Shown one piece after another: positions 43,153-52,128 of a stretch of 64,000 bases of DNA. The first letter of the stretch is position 1, and every line of letters starts with the position of its first letter. Made by a program: the position numbers and the translations under genes. This DNA is from Pseudophaeobacter arcticus DSM 23566 (GTDB lineage Bacteria > Pseudomonadota > Alphaproteobacteria > Rhodobacterales > Rhodobacteraceae): NCBI RefSeq assembly GCF_000473205.1, contig NZ_KI421507.1, forward strand, positions 4,015,057 through 4,079,056, read 5' to 3'. The notes below the pieces were generated by a model. It was given only the letters and a program-made list of their open reading frames with translations, made no database searches and was not told the origin of the DNA.

Positions 43153-44217
43153 ATGATGTTTGACCTGCCTGATTCCAAAACGCTGTATGCCGCCCTATGT
43201 GCCCGCGATGCGCGCTATGAGGGGCGCGCCTATGTGGGGGTCTCCTCCACCGGGATCTTTTGTCGCCTCAGCTGCCCGGCGCGCAATCCAAAGTTTGAGA
43301 ACTGCCAGTTTTTTGCCTCTCCCGGGGCCTGTATCGAGGCGGGGTTTCGCGCCTGCAAACGCTGTAAACCGCTGAAAGCCGCGGCCGGCGATGATCCGAT
43401 GGTGCAGCCGCTGATCGACGCGCTGGAGGCCCGCCCGACCCACCGCTGGCGCGAGGGGGATCTGGTGCAGCTGGGCTATGACCCCTCGACCGTGCGGCGG
43501 GCTTTTAAGCGCCATTTTGGCATGACCTTTCTTGAAATGGCGCGACAACGCCGCTTGCGGGAGGGCTTTACCGCCCTGTCCGCCGGAGAGCCGGTGATTG
43601 CCGCGCAGATCGACGCCGGCTTTGACAGCCCTTCGGCCTTTCGCGCCGCCTTTGCCCGGCTGGTGGGCATGGCCCCTGGCGCCTTTCGCAAGGATGCGCT
43701 GCTGCTGGCGGATTGGATTGATACGCCGCTGGGGGCGATGATCGCCATCAGCTGCCAACATCGGTTGCATCTTTTGGAGTTTGCCGATCGCAAGGCCTTG
43801 CCACGCGAGATGCAGCGGCTGCAAAAAGCCCAGCCCGGCGGCATCGGCTTTGGCCGCCCGGCACCGACGCAGCAGGTCGCGGCTGAGCTAGCGGATTATT
43901 TTGCCGGCACCCAGGCGCGGTTTGACACACCCTTGGCCCTGCATGGCACTGATTTTGAACGGGAAGTCTGGCGCTACCTGCTGCAAATCCCGGCGGGTGA
44001 GACCCGCAGCTATTCGCAAATCGCCCAGGATCTGGGCCGCGCTGCCGCAACCCGCGCGGTGGCGCGGGCCAATGGCAGCAATCAAATTGCCGTGGTCATT
44101 CCCTGCCACCGGGTGCTGGCGGCAGATGGCAGCCTGACCGGCTATGGCGGCGGCTTGTGGCGCAAACAACGGCTAATCGAAATTGAAACCAGCTACACGG
44201 AAAGGCTGACTGCATGA
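43153..44217 (+). CDS. ada: Ada: methylphosphotriester/O6-methylguanine repair protein and activator
   Basis: A 354-residue trifunctional adaptive-response protein. The N-terminal zinc domain has Cys37, Cys41, Cys68 and Cys71 with E. coli Ada spacing; Cys37 is the methyl acceptor. An AraC-type helix-turn-helix lies at about 90-175 (DPSTVRRAFKRHFGMTF). The C-terminal methyltransferase has IPCHRVL with the acceptor Cys and the downstream GYGGGLWRKQ. The second ATG (43156) is equally possible as a start. No alkB neighbour is present. Confidence 0.95.
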   Translation: MMFDLPDSKTLYAALCARDARYEGRAYVGVSSTGIFCRLSCPARNPKFENCQFFASPGACIEAGFRACKRCKPLKAAAGDDPMVQPLIDALEARPTHRWREGDLVQLGYDPSTVRRAFKRHFGMTFLEMARQRRLREGFTALSAGEPVIAAQIDAGFDSPSAFRAAFARLVGMAPGAFRKDALLLADWIDTPLGAMIAISCQHRLHLLEFADRKALPREMQRLQKAQPGGIGFGRPAPTQQVAAELADYFAGTQARFDTPLALHGTDFEREVWRYLLQIPAGETRSYSQIAQDLGRAAATRAVARANGSNQIAVVIPCHRVLAADGSLTGYGGGLWRKQRLIEIETSYTERLTA

Positions 44218-44244
44218 CCTGTTCCAGGTCGGTCTGCGCCTTTG

Positions 44245-44352
44245 GCGCCGGGCATCAACCGGGCAGGCATCAAACGGGCAGGCACCAACCGGGCAGTCCC
44301 CTGCTGCCGTTGACCATCCGGGCGGGGATTTTGCCGGGCGGGGATTTTGCGG
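44245..44352. repeat. Short tandem repeats downstream of ada
   Basis: About three copies of a 15-base unit (CGGGCAGGCATCAAA and variants, 44250-44296) and two copies of GGGCGGGGATTTTGC (about 44320-44352) fill the gap between ada and the convergent gene. There is no gene here. Confidence 0.75.
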
Positions 44353-44395
44353 CGCTAGAATTGCAGCCGCCAGGGCTGGCCCGGTCTAAATTGGA

Positions 44396-44779
44396 TCAGC
44401 TGGTTTGCAGGCAATGGCGGCGAAAGGCCCGTTTCAGCATGTCGAGTTCGGCGCGCAGCAGCTCAATCTCGGCGCGCATGTCATCCACTGTGGCCTCGCC
44501 GGCGATCAGCGAAAAGCTCGCCAGCTTCTGGCCGTCCCCGCGGCCTTCGGTGATGACAAAGGTCTGAACCCCATCACAAATCGCCTGGGTTGGAATGGTA
44601 ATATGCAGGGCCCATTCGCTGGAGGTACTTCCCTCGGTGATCGAGATCCCTTCCGCAAGCGGCTGGTCCTGATAGAGCACCTGAATATCCGGCGGCAGGC
44701 CGTTCTCTCCGGCATTCTGGATCACCCCTTCCCAGGTGCCATGGTGAAAACGGATCTTGGTGACGGTCAGGTCGCTCAT
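44396..44779 (-). CDS. Hypothetical protein of Rhodobacteraceae
   Basis: A 127-residue soluble protein with a beta-rich N-terminal part (MSDLTVTKIRFHHGTWEGV and IQNAGENGLPPDIQVLY) and a C-terminal helix (DDMRAEIELLRAELDMLKRAF) that looks like a coiled coil. I start it at MSDLTV (44779); the frame is open 13 codons upstream into the DUF6478 gene. It follows that gene by 10 bases and probably shares its transcript. No function can be assigned. Confidence 0.7.
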   Translation of the reverse strand: MSDLTVTKIRFHHGTWEGVIQNAGENGLPPDIQVLYQDQPLAEGISITEGSTSSEWALHITIPTQAICDGVQTFVITEGRGDGQKLASFSLIAGEATVDDMRAEIELLRAELDMLKRAFRRHCLQTS

Positions 44780-44789
44780 CTTTTGGGCC

Positions 44790-45551
44790 TCAGATATTGG
44801 CGCGGCGGTGGCGCGCAAAAGTCAGATCGCGCAGAACCACCTGGTTCATGTCTGGCGCCTCAAAAATGAGGTCGAGCCAGATACGCTCAATACGCTTTTC
44901 GTTGAGATCGGAATAGGCGAGGTCAAATTCCACGGTGACGTCTTTTTCACCCAGAGGCAATTCCCGCACCAGTTGTTCGGTGTTGGGGCCGTGGCGAATA
45001 TTCAGACGGGCAAAAATCTCGATCGGTTTTTCTGTCTCGATAACACTGTCGATGCGCATCAGATGATGGCGTGACAGACCCTCGCAGGCCTCGGGTGGCA
45101 GATCCACCACCAGCGACAGGAAGGAGCCGTCAAAATTGAACACATCCATGCGCAGGCCAAAAGGGGCAAGATCTTCTTCGCGGTTGTTGCGCAGTTGGCG
45201 CAGGGTCAGCTCTGATATGCTGCAATCGTGAAACAGGGTGATTTCTTCACCAAGTTTGGATTTGGAGGGCACCGAAGATATTCCGGGTGTCGGCATTGGT
45301 CCGCGCCACAGCTCGGGTCGCCAGGACCAGTCGGTGCCATGGGGGCGTGGAAAAAAGGAGGAGCCAATCTGCGGCAGGGCAAGACGCCCCTCTGCGATAT
45401 GGATCAGCCGGTCCAATTCTCCCCGCAGGGCACGGGCCTGGTTTCGCTGTTGGCGCAGCTGTGACAGCGGTATGCTCGCGGCCTGTGTTGCGCCCTGTCG
45501 CCAGCGTCGCAATGCGCGCCGATGAAACAGCTTGTTTAGAAAACCGCCCAT
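44790..45551 (-). CDS. DUF6478 family protein
   Basis: A 253-residue protein recognised from memory as the Rhodobacteraceae family DUF6478. Blocks include FFPRPHGTDWSWRPELWRGP, TLFHDCSISELTLRQLRNNRE and FGLRMDVFNFDGSFLSLVVD (each split in practice). The basic N-terminus (FHRRALRRWRQ) is probably not a membrane anchor. The central sugar-binding-like beta-sandwich suggestion is speculative. It is first of a two-gene unit with the next hypothetical gene. Confidence 0.75.
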   Translation of the reverse strand: MGGFLNKLFHRRALRRWRQGATQAASIPLSQLRQQRNQARALRGELDRLIHIAEGRLALPQIGSSFFPRPHGTDWSWRPELWRGPMPTPGISSVPSKSKLGEEITLFHDCSISELTLRQLRNNREEDLAPFGLRMDVFNFDGSFLSLVVDLPPEACEGLSRHHLMRIDSVIETEKPIEIFARLNIRHGPNTEQLVRELPLGEKDVTVEFDLAYSDLNEKRIERIWLDLIFEAPDMNQVVLRDLTFARHRRANI

Positions 45552-45666
45552 ATTGCGTTCTGCACCTTTTTATCTCTGGCCTTGTGCCCGCGGCTTCTGC
45601 CTTGGGCGGTCTTGTTCAGCAGGTCTGGCCATCGCCGGGTTGGTGCGGCTGAGCCTTCGGCCTTCT

Positions 45667-46650
45667 TTACTCTGTTGTCAATCTAGCCGTGGAAGAGCGG
45701 TGAAATAAACCGCCAATCCGCCTGCGCAGCGAGAGTTTTTGCGCTGGGGCTGGCTGAGCCGGGGCCAGAGCTGGCTCTGACGGGGCGGCCTTGGTTCCGG
45801 GGCGCGCCTTTGGCCGGAGTGCGGTGGCTGCAGATCGCTGCGCCAGAGGGGGCGCGGTTTCTTCCCGGGCCGAGATGGCCTCTGGCTGCGGTGCTGTTTT
45901 TGTGCTGGCCTGTTGACTGAGGCGGGTCATTTCGGTCAGCAGCTTTGCGCCGGCCGGTCCCAGCAGGCTGCTACCATCGGGGGCATACAGCGCGAGGACA
46001 ACCACATAGTTGTTGATCACAAAGGCGCCCCGCCAATGCTCGTCACTGGCACCAGATCCGCCCATGGCGCTTTGGCCTGACCATTGCAACCGGACCAGGG
46101 GCAACAGGCCCTTGTCATCATAATAGAGCAGTTTTGCCCCCTCGGCTGTCTGGGCAAGCTCTGCCGTTGTCGGCGCCTCAGCCCCCTGAGCGGGACCAAT
46201 GGTTGCGGTGATGACGGCAGCGCGGTTTCGCCCGAAGAGATGGGGGCCATGCATCAGATTGCAGCGGGGCAGCAGGGCAAACCCGCCATCGGCCTCCTGG
46301 CGCAGCATGGTGGTGTCGATGCAATGGCCCGCAGGCGCAACCAGCGTGACCTTGCCCTGGGCAAACTGGGCCTGGGTCTTTGTGTGCTGCGTCGCGGTCT
46401 GGCGCTGTTGGTCACTGATCTGTTCGCCCCGGGAGGCAAAGGAAAACCCCGCCTGCGGCAGGGGGGAACAGGCCGCGAGCGCACAGGACACCGCCAGCAC
46501 CGCCAAGGAGGCGCGCGCGGGCAGGCGGGCCGCGCCAGCAAAGCGCCCTGCAGACCCGCGCTCAAAGTTCTGAAGGCACGGGGGCGTTTGGGCAGTGGAA
46601 ACTGTGATCCTATCCTGCCCGGAAGGCCGACACGCTGTGCTGAAATTCAT
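45667..46650 (-). CDS. Hypothetical lipoprotein
   Basis: Up to 327 residues. SLAVLAVSCALAACS near residue 47 is a good lipobox (LAAC), so the real start may be about 20-30 residues before it; several start codons fit and none has a decisive ribosome-binding site. The mature part has two cysteines (GHCIDTTML, LPRCNLMHG), then a Pro/Ala-rich basic C-terminal third that may lie near peptidoglycan. The family is unknown to me. It is divergent from the large ABC-like gene. Confidence 0.6.
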   Translation of the reverse strand: MNFSTACRPSGQDRITVSTAQTPPCLQNFERGSAGRFAGAARLPARASLAVLAVSCALAACSPLPQAGFSFASRGEQISDQQRQTATQHTKTQAQFAQGKVTLVAPAGHCIDTTMLRQEADGGFALLPRCNLMHGPHLFGRNRAAVITATIGPAQGAEAPTTAELAQTAEGAKLLYYDDKGLLPLVRLQWSGQSAMGGSGASDEHWRGAFVINNYVVVLALYAPDGSSLLGPAGAKLLTEMTRLSQQASTKTAPQPEAISAREETAPPLAQRSAATALRPKARPGTKAAPSEPALAPAQPAPAQKLSLRRRIGGLFHRSSTARLTTE

Positions 46651-46762
46651 CTCTGCTGGTCTTCTGACCTGGTGTGGTCAGCCTCTGTTGCCCCGCAACC
46701 GGGGTCTGTTGGTTTGGCTGCGCAATAATTTCGCAGCTTTGTGGGGGCAACTGCATAGTTGC

Positions 46763-46776
46763 GTGACCTAGATCAC
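46763..46776. promoter_or_regulatory. CRP-like palindrome (GTGA-N6-TCAC)
   Basis: GTGACCTAGATCAC matches the symmetric CRP half-sites and part of the classical central spacer. It lies between divergent genes, 113 bases from the lipoprotein start and 131 bases before the ABC/cNMP gene. The GTGA halves favour a CRP-type over an FNR-type (TTGA) protein. Confidence 0.5.
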
Positions 46777-46906
46777 CTTTGCTTTCTTGAATTTGCGGCA
46801 TAGGTTTGCCAAGTTTTGCCACAGTGACTCAATTTCTGCCGCAGGCGGCAAGCCGGAGTCATTTGCAAGGCTCAGCCATGCAGCTTTTATGCAACAAGGA
46901 CCGGAC

Positions 46907-49900
46907 ATGCCGCGCACGCTGTTTTCATTTATCTGGCGCTATTCAAAGCGTCAGCAGCTGGGGCTATTGGCACTGACCTTGCTGATATTTCCGTTTCTTT
47001 TTGCCTCCCTGGAACTGCCTAAACGGATCATCAACGATGCCATCGGCGCGCCAACCCCGTGGGTCGAGGTCTGGGGGCAGGAGATGAGCCAGGTTGAATA
47101 TCTCTTGCTGCTCTGCTGCGGCTTTCTGGCGGCGGTGATCATTGCCGGGGTGTTGAAGATGCGTCTCAACACCGCCAAGGGGGTGACGGCGGAACGGCTG
47201 TTGCGGCGGCTGCGCTACACATTGATCAGCCGGATGATCCGCTTTCCCAAACCCTATTTTCGCACCACCAGCCAGGGGGAGCTGGTGTCGATGATCACCT
47301 CGGAAAGCGAGCCAATGGGCGGCTTGATGGGGGATGCGCTGGCGCAGCCGGTGTTTCAGGCGGGGCAGATGCTGACCATCGTGGTCTTCTTGTTCATGCA
47401 AAGCGTCTGGTTTGGCTTGGTCTCTATCGCGCTGATCCCCCTGCAGGCCTGGCTGATCCCCATGTTGCAGCGCCAGATCAACCTGCTGAACAAGGAGCGC
47501 ATTCAGCAGGTGCGCGCCCTGGCCGCCGAGATCGGCGAGACCGCCGCCGGGATTTCCGATCTGCGCGGCAATGGCGGCTGGCGCTTTCGTCTGGCGCAGA
47601 TCTCGGACCGGTTGGGACGCCTGTTTGAAATCCGCCGCCGGATTTACAACAAGAAATACTTTATGAAGTTCCTCAACAATCTGATCGGCCATATGACACC
47701 CTTTGCGTTTTATTCCGCGGGTGGGGTGCTGGCGATCCGCGGCGAGATCACCGTTGGGGCCCTGGTGGCGGGGCTGGCGGCCTATAAGGATCTTTCCGCC
47801 CCCTGGAAGGAGCTTTTGACCTATTACAACCAGATGCAGGACATGGGGCTGCGCTGGTCGATCATGACAGAACGGTTTGCCCCCAAGGGGATGATTGACG
47901 CCGGTCTGATCGAGGGCATGCCCGATGATCTGCCGCATCTGCGCGGGGATGTGATCTTTCGCAATGTCTCGCTGCGCGACGGTGAGGGAAACATGGTGCT
48001 TGAGGACCTGTCCCTGACCATTCCCCAGGGCGCGCGGGTGGCGGTCAAAAGCAGCAGCGATGCCGAGCGGGCGGGCTTTGCCCAGCTTCTGACCCGCGAG
48101 GTGCTGCCAACGCGGGGCTCGATCACCGTGGCCGGGCACCGGCTGGAGGCGTTGCATCAGGGGGTGATTGCAGCGCGGGTTGGCTATGCCCATTCCCATC
48201 CCTACCTGTTTTCAGGCTCTCTGGGGGATAATGTGCTGATGCCCCTGCGCAGCGCCCCCAGCCTGCCGCGCCCCTCGCTCGAGATCGAGCGCCAGATTGC
48301 CGAGGCGGTCCGCGCCGGCAACAGCCCTGACCCGCTGGAGGCAGACTGGGTGAACCCGGCGCTGGCGGGGCTGGGCTCGGAAGACGGTATGCGCGATTGG
48401 TGGTTTCAGCTGATCGAGGCCATGGGCGCCGACCAGCAGCTGTTTCGCCGCACGCTGCACGCCCAGTTGCAACCCGGCGCGCACCCGGTGCTGGAAAAGC
48501 ACATCGTGCGGCTGCGGCCGCTGATCAAACGCCGGCTGATCAAGGCCGGGCTGGACAGCGCGGTGCTGCATTTTGACCCCGAGAGCTTTAACCCGGCGGT
48601 GCCTCTGGCGAGCAACATGCTCTTTGCGACCCCGACGCGCGACATTGCCCCAGAAGAGCTTTTGGCTCCGGGGCAGCTATTTTATCAGGTGATCCGCGAT
48701 CAGCAGCTGGCCGAGGAAACGCTGGAAATTGGCCTGGGGGTGGCTGAGATCCTGATCAAGACCTTTGGCCGCGAGGATCTGGATCATCCGCTGTTCCAAC
48801 GTCTGGGCCTGGACGAGGAGCTGTATTGCCGCCTGTGCAATGCGGCTGAGGAATACGCGGCGCTGGAGAGCGCCGGGCGCGGTGAAACCCGCAGCCGAAC
48901 CGGGCATCGCGGCGGCAAGCAAGGCCTGAGTGACGCCTCACGCGCGGCGCTGATGACCCTTCCCTTTCTGCTCTCGGCTGAACAGATCGGCCCCGGATTT
49001 CCCGCCGCCTTCAAGGCCCGCATTCTGAAAATCCGGGCCACCAGCGGCGGCGCGCTTACCGCCCGGTCCCAGGGCCTGTTTGTGCCGCTGAACGCGGGCA
49101 CCTATGTGCCGCGCCTTTCGGTGATGGAGAATGCGCTGTTTGGCAAGGTCTCGCTGCATGCCGGGGATAAGGCGCGCCAGGTTGAGGCCCTGGTGAGCGA
49201 GGTGGTGACGGACCATGGCTTGCAAAAACGTCTGGCGCTGATCCTCTATGATCTGCCCACTGGTCTGGGGGGATCGCTGTTGGATCCGGTGTTTCAGGAA
49301 CGCGCCGCCTTTACCCGTGCGGCAATCAAACGGCCCGATGTGCTGATCCTGGATCGCGCCCTGGCCAGCCATGATTCCGACAGCCGCCTGCGCACCCGCG
49401 ATAGGCTGCGGGCGCTGATGCCTGCGACCACGATGATTTTTCTCGAAGAAGAGTTCCGCCACCCCGAACGCTATGATCTGTTTGTCGAGATCCATGAGGG
49501 CCATATCGACGGCCGTGTCGGGGGCGTGGAACGCCGCCAGAAAGACCGCCCTGAGGGGCTGGTCGCCGAAGATTTCCGCCAAAAACTGGATGTGATTGGC
49601 CGGGCGGGTCTGTTTACCCAGCTGGATACGCGCAACCAGCGGCTGCTGGCCTTTTCTGCCCAGTGGCACCGGGTCGATCAGGGCGATCTGGTCTTTGCGC
49701 GCGGCGAGAGCGGCGATGCGGTTTACCTCTGTCTTGAGGGCCGGGCTGAGCTGCTCTGGCCGGATGCGCCTGTTGGCATGACACCGGTGGCAGTGATCGA
49801 GCCGGGCCGGTTGATTGGCGATTTGGCGGTGATCCTGCGGCAGCCGCGTGAAATGGATCTGCGCGCCGTCGAACCCTGCCTGTTCCTGCGGATCGGTGCT

Positions 49901-50122
49901 GAAGAATACCGCGCGGTGATCGAAAGCGACGCGGGTGTCGCCACCCAGCTGCTGGAAACGGTCTCGGGGCATCTGGTGGCCCTGGCCTCCAAGGTCCGCG
50001 AGGCGGGTTTGCCCGCCATGGGCTTTTCCGGCGACGTGGAAACCGTGGCTGAGGTGTCCAGCAGTGACACAGGTTTTGCACCAAATCAGCCAAATGAGCC
50101 ACAAGAGGATGCACCAAGATGA
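46907..50122 (+). CDS. ABC-transporter-like protein with degenerate ATPase and cNMP-binding domain
   Basis: A 1071-residue inner-membrane protein. The exporter-type membrane domain spans about 15-320. The nucleotide-binding domain (about 345-865) is interrupted by roughly 290 extra residues between YLFSGSLGDN (433-442) and LSVMENALFG. Every catalytic motif is altered: the Walker A position reads VKSSSDAERAG (380-390, no GKS/T), the signature is GLGGSLLD, Walker B Asp816 is followed by Arg instead of Glu, and the H-loop His is Glu847. A cyclic-nucleotide-binding-like domain follows (about 895-1015; GDLAVILRQPRE cassette). The start MPRTLF at 46907 has AAGGA 6 bases upstream. ATP-driven transport is doubtful; a regulated scaffold or sensor is possible. 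It overlaps the CPBP gene by 4 bases. Confidence 0.82.
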   Translation: MPRTLFSFIWRYSKRQQLGLLALTLLIFPFLFASLELPKRIINDAIGAPTPWVEVWGQEMSQVEYLLLLCCGFLAAVIIAGVLKMRLNTAKGVTAERLLRRLRYTLISRMIRFPKPYFRTTSQGELVSMITSESEPMGGLMGDALAQPVFQAGQMLTIVVFLFMQSVWFGLVSIALIPLQAWLIPMLQRQINLLNKERIQQVRALAAEIGETAAGISDLRGNGGWRFRLAQISDRLGRLFEIRRRIYNKKYFMKFLNNLIGHMTPFAFYSAGGVLAIRGEITVGALVAGLAAYKDLSAPWKELLTYYNQMQDMGLRWSIMTERFAPKGMIDAGLIEGMPDDLPHLRGDVIFRNVSLRDGEGNMVLEDLSLTIPQGARVAVKSSSDAERAGFAQLLTREVLPTRGSITVAGHRLEALHQGVIAARVGYAHSHPYLFSGSLGDNVLMPLRSAPSLPRPSLEIERQIAEAVRAGNSPDPLEADWVNPALAGLGSEDGMRDWWFQLIEAMGADQQLFRRTLHAQLQPGAHPVLEKHIVRLRPLIKRRLIKAGLDSAVLHFDPESFNPAVPLASNMLFATPTRDIAPEELLAPGQLFYQVIRDQQLAEETLEIGLGVAEILIKTFGREDLDHPLFQRLGLDEELYCRLCNAAEEYAALESAGRGETRSRTGHRGGKQGLSDASRAALMTLPFLLSAEQIGPGFPAAFKARILKIRATSGGALTARSQGLFVPLNAGTYVPRLSVMENALFGKVSLHAGDKARQVEALVSEVVTDHGLQKRLALILYDLPTGLGGSLLDPVFQERAAFTRAAIKRPDVLILDRALASHDSDSRLRTRDRLRALMPATTMIFLEEEFRHPERYDLFVEIHEGHIDGRVGGVERRQKDRPEGLVAEDFRQKLDVIGRAGLFTQLDTRNQRLLAFSAQWHRVDQGDLVFARGESGDAVYLCLEGRAELLWPDAPVGMTPVAVIEPGRLIGDLAVILRQPREMDLRAVEPCLFLRIGAEEYRAVIESDAGVATQLLETVSGHLVALASKVREAGLPAMGFSGDVETVAEVSSSDTGFAPNQPNEPQEDAPR

Positions 50123-51009
50123 CCCCTGGGTCGCGCTACCCTGCGCATGAAGACCTGGTGGCGCCGGGGCGGTCCAGATCGCAGCTCTGGCGTCTGCTGC
50201 TGGGGCTCGGGGTGATTGCGATGGTCAGTTATGGCCTCCAGATCGTGACGTTTCTGGTATTGCTGGGCTTTACCTCTGTCGAGTGGTTATTGGTGATGGA
50301 ACGGGGCAGCACACCCATCGCCATGCTGATCCTGCTGGCGACATTTGGCTTTCTGCCACTGGGGGTGGGGCTGGCCGCGCGCCTGCTGCACAATCGGTCC
50401 TTTTTCAGTCTGATCGGGGCACCGGGATTGACGGTGCAGCAGTTTATCCGAACCTGTCTGGGGGGGACGGCTGTTTTTGCGGTCATCATGGTTTTGCCGC
50501 CCTATGATTTTGGCGCGCCACTGGTGGCCAACCTGCATTGGCTGACCTGGCTGGGTCTGCTGCCACTGTCGCTCTTGGCCGTGTTGGTACAGGTCAGCGC
50601 CGAAGAACTGGTGTTTCGCGGGTATCTGCAACAGGCCCTGGCGGCGCGGTTCAGTCACCCGGTGATTTGGCTTGGGCTTCCCTCGGCGCTGTTTGGCGCG
50701 GCGCATTACATGCCGCAAGAGGCCGGGGACAATGCCTGGCTGCTGTGCCTTTGGGCCATGGGATTTGGGCTGCTGATGGCGGATCTCACCGCCCGTGCCG
50801 GCACCCTGGGGCCTGCCATTGCAGTACATTTTGTCAACAACATCGTGGCCTTGCTGATCCTGGGATCGCCCAGCAGCCTGTTTGGTCTGGCGCTTTATCT
50901 GCTTCCCTATGAGATGTCGGATGTGGCCGCCCTGCGCCCCTGGCTGTGGGTGGACTGCGCAACGATGCTGGTCCTGTGGTTGGTGGCACGGCTGGCGATA
51001 CGGCGCTGA
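50119..51009 (+). CDS. CPBP family intramembrane glutamic endopeptidase
   Basis: A 296-residue membrane protein with about eight helices. The CPBP/Abi motifs are present: EELVFRGYLQQ (EExxxR), FGAAHYM (FxxxH) and HFVNNI (HxxxN). Family members include prenyl-protein-type proteases and immunity or defence-associated proteins. The ATG overlaps the stop of the degenerate ABC protein (ATGA), so the two are made together and may act on each other. Confidence 0.9.
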   Translation: MTPGSRYPAHEDLVAPGRSRSQLWRLLLGLGVIAMVSYGLQIVTFLVLLGFTSVEWLLVMERGSTPIAMLILLATFGFLPLGVGLAARLLHNRSFFSLIGAPGLTVQQFIRTCLGGTAVFAVIMVLPPYDFGAPLVANLHWLTWLGLLPLSLLAVLVQVSAEELVFRGYLQQALAARFSHPVIWLGLPSALFGAAHYMPQEAGDNAWLLCLWAMGFGLLMADLTARAGTLGPAIAVHFVNNIVALLILGSPSSLFGLALYLLPYEMSDVAALRPWLWVDCATMLVLWLVARLAIRR

Positions 51010-51082
51010 TTGCAATTCAGCGCAAGGCAGCTTATCTGGTGTCGAAACTGGCCCCGCCAAACGGCTCTGACAGAGGCATGAT

Positions 51083-52027
51083 ATGAACTGGATCACCAAC
51101 TACGTCCGCCCAACGATCAACTCGCTGTTTTCGCGTCGCGAAGTGCCTGAGAATCTTTGGCAGAAATGCAGTGAATGCGGCACCATGCTGTTTCACCGCG
51201 AACTGAGCGACAATCAGAATGTCTGCACCAACTGCGGTCACCATATGCATATCACCCCGCGCGATCGCTTCACTGCGCTGTTTGATGGCGGAGTGTTCAC
51301 CGAGGTTGCGGTGCCAGAGCCAATTACCGATCCGCTGAAGTTCCGCGATCAGAAAAAATACCCAGACCGCATGAAGGCGGCGCAGAAAAAGACCGACGAA
51401 AAAGAAGCCATGCTGGTGGCCGCCGGAGAAATTGGCCGCACGCCGATTGTTGCTGCGGCGCAGGATTTCTCCTTTATGGGGGGCTCCATGGGCATGTATG
51501 TGGGCAACGCGATTATCGCCGCCGCCGAAGAGGCCGTCAGGCTGGGCCGCCCGTTGGTGCTGTTCTCGGCTGCTGGCGGCGCGCGCATGCAGGAAGGTAT
51601 CCTGTCACTGATGCAGATGCCCCGGACCACGGTGGCGGTGCAGATGCTGAAAGAAGCCAACCTGCCCTATATCGTTGTGCTGACCCATCCCACCACCGGC
51701 GGCGTGACGGCCTCATATGCGATGCTGGGCGATGTGCATATCTCCGAGCCCAACGCGTTGATCTGTTTTGCCGGTCCCCGGGTGATCGAACAGACCATCC
51801 GCGAAAAGCTCCCCGAAGGCTTCCAGCGGGCGGAATACCTGCTGGATCACGGCATGCTGGACAGGGTGATCCCGCGCACCGAAATGCGGGCAGAGCTGAT
51901 CACCATTATCCGCATGCTGATGGGGCTCTCGCCGCAGGTGGTGGGCGATCTGCCCGCGCCGGGTGCAGGTGCAGAGGCCGCGAATGAGACAGAAGATGCC
52001 GCAGAAACACCTGCTGCAGAAACCTGA
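51083..52027 (+). CDS. accD: Acetyl-CoA carboxylase carboxyltransferase subunit beta
   Basis: A 314-residue subunit of acetyl-CoA carboxylase, the first step of fatty-acid synthesis. The N-terminal zinc ribbon has Cys29, Cys32, Cys48 and Cys51. The crotonase-fold core includes [23 protein letters not shown] and [18 protein letters not shown]. The C-terminal 30 residues are Ala/Glu-rich and variable. A terminator hairpin follows at 52050. The accD-folC order is common in alphaproteobacteria. Confidence 0.96.
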   Translation: MNWITNYVRPTINSLFSRREVPENLWQKCSECGTMLFHRELSDNQNVCTNCGHHMHITPRDRFTALFDGGVFTEVAVPEPITDPLKFRDQKKYPDRMKAAQKKTDEKEAMLVAAGEIGRTPIVAAAQDFSFMGGSMGMYVGNAIIAAAEEAVRLGRPLVLFSAAGGARMQEGILSLMQMPRTTVAVQMLKEANLPYIVVLTHPTTGGVTASYAMLGDVHISEPNALICFAGPRVIEQTIREKLPEGFQRAEYLLDHGMLDRVIPRTEMRAELITIIRMLMGLSPQVVGDLPAPGAGAEAANETEDAAETPAAET

Positions 52028-52049
52028 TTGACCCTATAGTGTTTTGACG

Positions 52050-52077
52050 CGGCCCGCCTCTTCAGGGCGGGCCGTTT
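52050..52077 (+). terminator. Terminator hairpin between accD and folC
   Basis: CGGCCCGCC (52050-52058), loop TCTTCAG, GGCGGGCCG (52066-52074) form a perfect 9-bp stem; TTTGTCGTTTT follows. Some read-through to folC is likely because the gap is short. Confidence 0.82.
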
Positions 52078-52128
52078 GTCGTTTTGGTGACCCCGCCCTC
52101 CCCCTTTGCTGCCATTGAGTGTGCCCCC

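Noticed and set aside
47000..48199. Long antisense frames under the ABC/cNMP gene
   Set aside because: They are Gln/His-rich shadow translations, while the plus-strand frame has clear membrane and nucleotide-binding-fold features.
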